This document shows positions 5,453 through 6,664 of a stretch of DNA of 6,664 nucleotides, piece after piece; position 1 is the first letter of the stretch; every line of letters begins with the position of its first letter. The stretch lies in the NCBI GenBank assembly GCA_964500605.1, contig CAZCOS010000087.1:1-6664 (forward strand), given 5' to 3'. The position numbers and the translations under genes are program-made. The stretch comes from Sterolibacterium sp964500605 (lineage in GTDB: Bacteria; Pseudomonadota; Gammaproteobacteria; Burkholderiales; Rhodocyclaceae). Under the pieces are notes generated by a model. It worked only from the letters and a program-made list of their open reading frames with translations. It was not told the origin of the DNA and did no database searches.

Positions 5453-6664
5453 TTACTGCCCGCGCATGAACAGCCGATCCAGCTCTGTCATGGAAAGTTG
5501 GGTCCAGGTTGGGCGGCCGTGGTTGCATTGGTCGGCGCGTTCGGTGGCTTCCATGTCGCGCAGCAGGGCATTCATTTCCGGCAAGGTCAGGAGGCGACGG
5601 GCGCGGACGGCTCCATGACAAGCCAGGGTGGCGAGGAGCTCATTACGCCGGGTTTCGATGATCTGGCTGCTTGGAAACTGCTCTAGCTCGGCGAGCAGTG
5701 CGCGGATGAGTTCGACATGCGGTGCGTTGGCGAGCAGGGTGGGGGTTGATCGGAGGGTTAGTTGCTGCGGGCCGCTGCTGCTCAGTTCGAAACCAAGGGT
5801 GGTGAGTGCGGGTGCATGCGTTTCGGCCGCGGCTATTTCGCGGGGGGTTGCATTGAAAACGACCGGAATCAGGAGCGGTTGAGTCGAAACGGTTTGTCCT
5901 TGTACGGTCTGTTTGAGCCTTTCATAAAGGATGCGCTCGTGCGCCGCGTGCATGTCGATGAGCACTAATCCTTGAGCATTTTGCGCGAGGATGTAGATGC
6001 CATGAAGCTGCCCGATTGCGTAGCCTAGAAGCGGTGTGTCCGTATCAATCTGGTCGGCCGGAGCGGGGAGCCCATCATGGTTTGGTGTTTCTTGCCGCGC
6101 GGTGGAAACAAAGTTGAAATAGGCTTGTGCCGAGACTGGATCCTGACGGATGGAAGGCGAATGCTGAAACTGGCCCGGTTTTGTGGCGGAAGGGTAGGGC
6201 GAGGAAGCAGGGAAGGCGGCACCCGGAGCCGGCGCGAAGGTGTCTGCTTGTGAAAATTGCGTGGAAAGCGGTGTGGAAAGTGGCGTGGCAAGCGTGCGCT
6301 GCAAGGCATGAAATATGAACTGGTGAATCCCCCGTGCATCCCGGAAGCGGACTTCGGTTTTGGCTGGATGCACGTTGACGTCGACGCCTTGTGGGTCCAG
6401 CTCAAGAAAAAGTACATAGGCCGGGTGGCGGCTGCCGTGCAGGATGTCGGTATAGGCTTGCCGTGCGGCGTGGGTGAGTAGTTTGTCGCGCACGAAGCGG
6501 CCATTGACGTAGAAATACTGTTCATCTCGCGTGGCGCGGGAATAGGCGGGCAGGGCGGCGTAACCGTAAAGCTGCAGCCCTCCCGCCGTTACTTCAATCG
6601 GCCGGGCCTGGTCGATGAAATCCTTTCCCAGCAGATCCTGCAAGCGACGAGTCGAATCGCAAGC
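5453..6664 (-). CDS. mutL: DNA mismatch repair protein MutL, C-terminal two thirds (5' truncated by window edge)
   Basis: The minus-strand frame is open to the window edge and ends at TAA 5455-5453, giving 403 residues. MutL links mismatch recognition by MutS to strand incision and excision. Visible residues 1-120 are the end of the transducer domain (YFYVNGR; VDVNVHPAKTEVRF, with conserved Lys102, which contacts the ATP of the GHKL site). Residues about 121-205 are a Pro/Ser/Ala/Thr-rich linker with a short tandem repeat. Residues about 206-400 are the dimerisation domain, carrying the endonuclease motifs DMHA(X)2E(X)4E (237-248), ACHGAVRA (from 348) and CNHGRP (380-385). This is therefore the MutH-independent, nicking type of MutL, as in Neisseria and Pseudomonas, unlike E. 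coli MutL. The GHKL ATPase motifs (about 220 residues) lie outside the window. A possible TTG at 6643-6641 is internal and not a start. It converges on hpt. Confidence 0.96.
   Translation of the reverse strand, partial: ACDSTRRLQDLLGKDFIDQARPIEVTAGGLQLYGYAALPAYSRATRDEQYFYVNGRFVRDKLLTHAARQAYTDILHGSRHPAYVLFLELDPQGVDVNVHPAKTEVRFRDARGIHQFIFHALQRTLATPLSTPLSTQFSQADTFAPAPGAAFPASSPYPSATKPGQFQHSPSIRQDPVSAQAYFNFVSTARQETPNHDGLPAPADQIDTDTPLLGYAIGQLHGIYILAQNAQGLVLIDMHAAHERILYERLKQTVQGQTVSTQPLLIPVVFNATPREIAAAETHAPALTTLGFELSSSGPQQLTLRSTPTLLANAPHVELIRALLAELEQFPSSQIIETRRNELLATLACHGAVRARRLLTLPEMNALLRDMEATERADQCNHGRPTWTQLSMTELDRLFMRGQ
6261..6296 (-). repeat. 12-nt in-frame tandem repeat in the mutL linker
   Basis: Three 12-nt units (6261-6272, 6273-6284, 6285-6296) all begin GTGG(A/C)AAG on the plus strand. 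On the coding strand they give the repeating pattern TPLS-TPLS-TQFS between the transducer and dimerisation domains. The first two units differ at two positions, so the array is slightly decayed. Unit gain or loss would keep the frame. Confidence 0.75.

Noticed and set aside
4839..5621. Open frame on the minus strand (260 codons) across the hpt region
   Set aside because: It is antisense to hpt and overlaps the mutL end in another frame. Its translation matches no family I recognise, and both real genes here have full motif support.
1..6664. Possible mobile element, CRISPR array, tRNA or defence system
   Set aside because: Core genes cover all but 22 bases of the window on one strand or the other. 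There are no direct-repeat/spacer patterns, terminal inverted repeats, transposase motifs or cloverleaf sequences.

Overview
The window looks like an ordinary core-chromosome stretch of a proteobacterium with moderately high GC (about 58-60% by eye), most likely a betaproteobacterium. Three things support this: the gene order smc-zipA-ligA; a ZipA whose C-terminal half resembles the longer betaproteobacterial form rather than the short E. coli form; and a MutL with the metal-binding motif DMHA(X)2E(X)4E, as in Neisseria. The exact order or genus cannot be fixed from this sequence alone.

Layout: five plus-strand genes fill positions 1-5447. They are the 3' end of smc (chromosome condensation), zipA (membrane tether of the FtsZ ring), ligA (NAD-dependent DNA ligase), galU (UDP-glucose pyrophosphorylase) and hpt (hypoxanthine-guanine phosphoribosyltransferase). 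They are extremely tightly packed: smc/zipA and ligA/galU share ATGA stop-start overlaps, galU/hpt share one base (TGATG), and the only gap is 17 nt between zipA and ligA. No internal promoter or terminator is visible, so a single operon with translational coupling is the simplest reading. The remainder, 5453-6664, is the 3' two thirds of mutL on the minus strand, running off the right edge. It converges on hpt with only 5 nt between the two stop codons.

The operon groups chromosome segregation (Smc), division (ZipA) and DNA joining (LigA) with two metabolic enzymes, one making UDP-glucose for envelope polysaccharides and one salvaging purines. The MutL is of the endonuclease-competent type, so its mismatch repair probably does not need MutH.

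There is no intergenic stretch over 17 nt. I see no tRNA, rRNA, IS element, CRISPR array or phage gene. I found no undescribed system. The points worth a second look are small: the MutL endonuclease motifs, a 12-nt in-frame tandem repeat in the mutL linker, a His/Glu repeat in the ZipA linker, ligA and hpt starts without visible Shine-Dalgarno sequences, and the terminator-less convergent junction.
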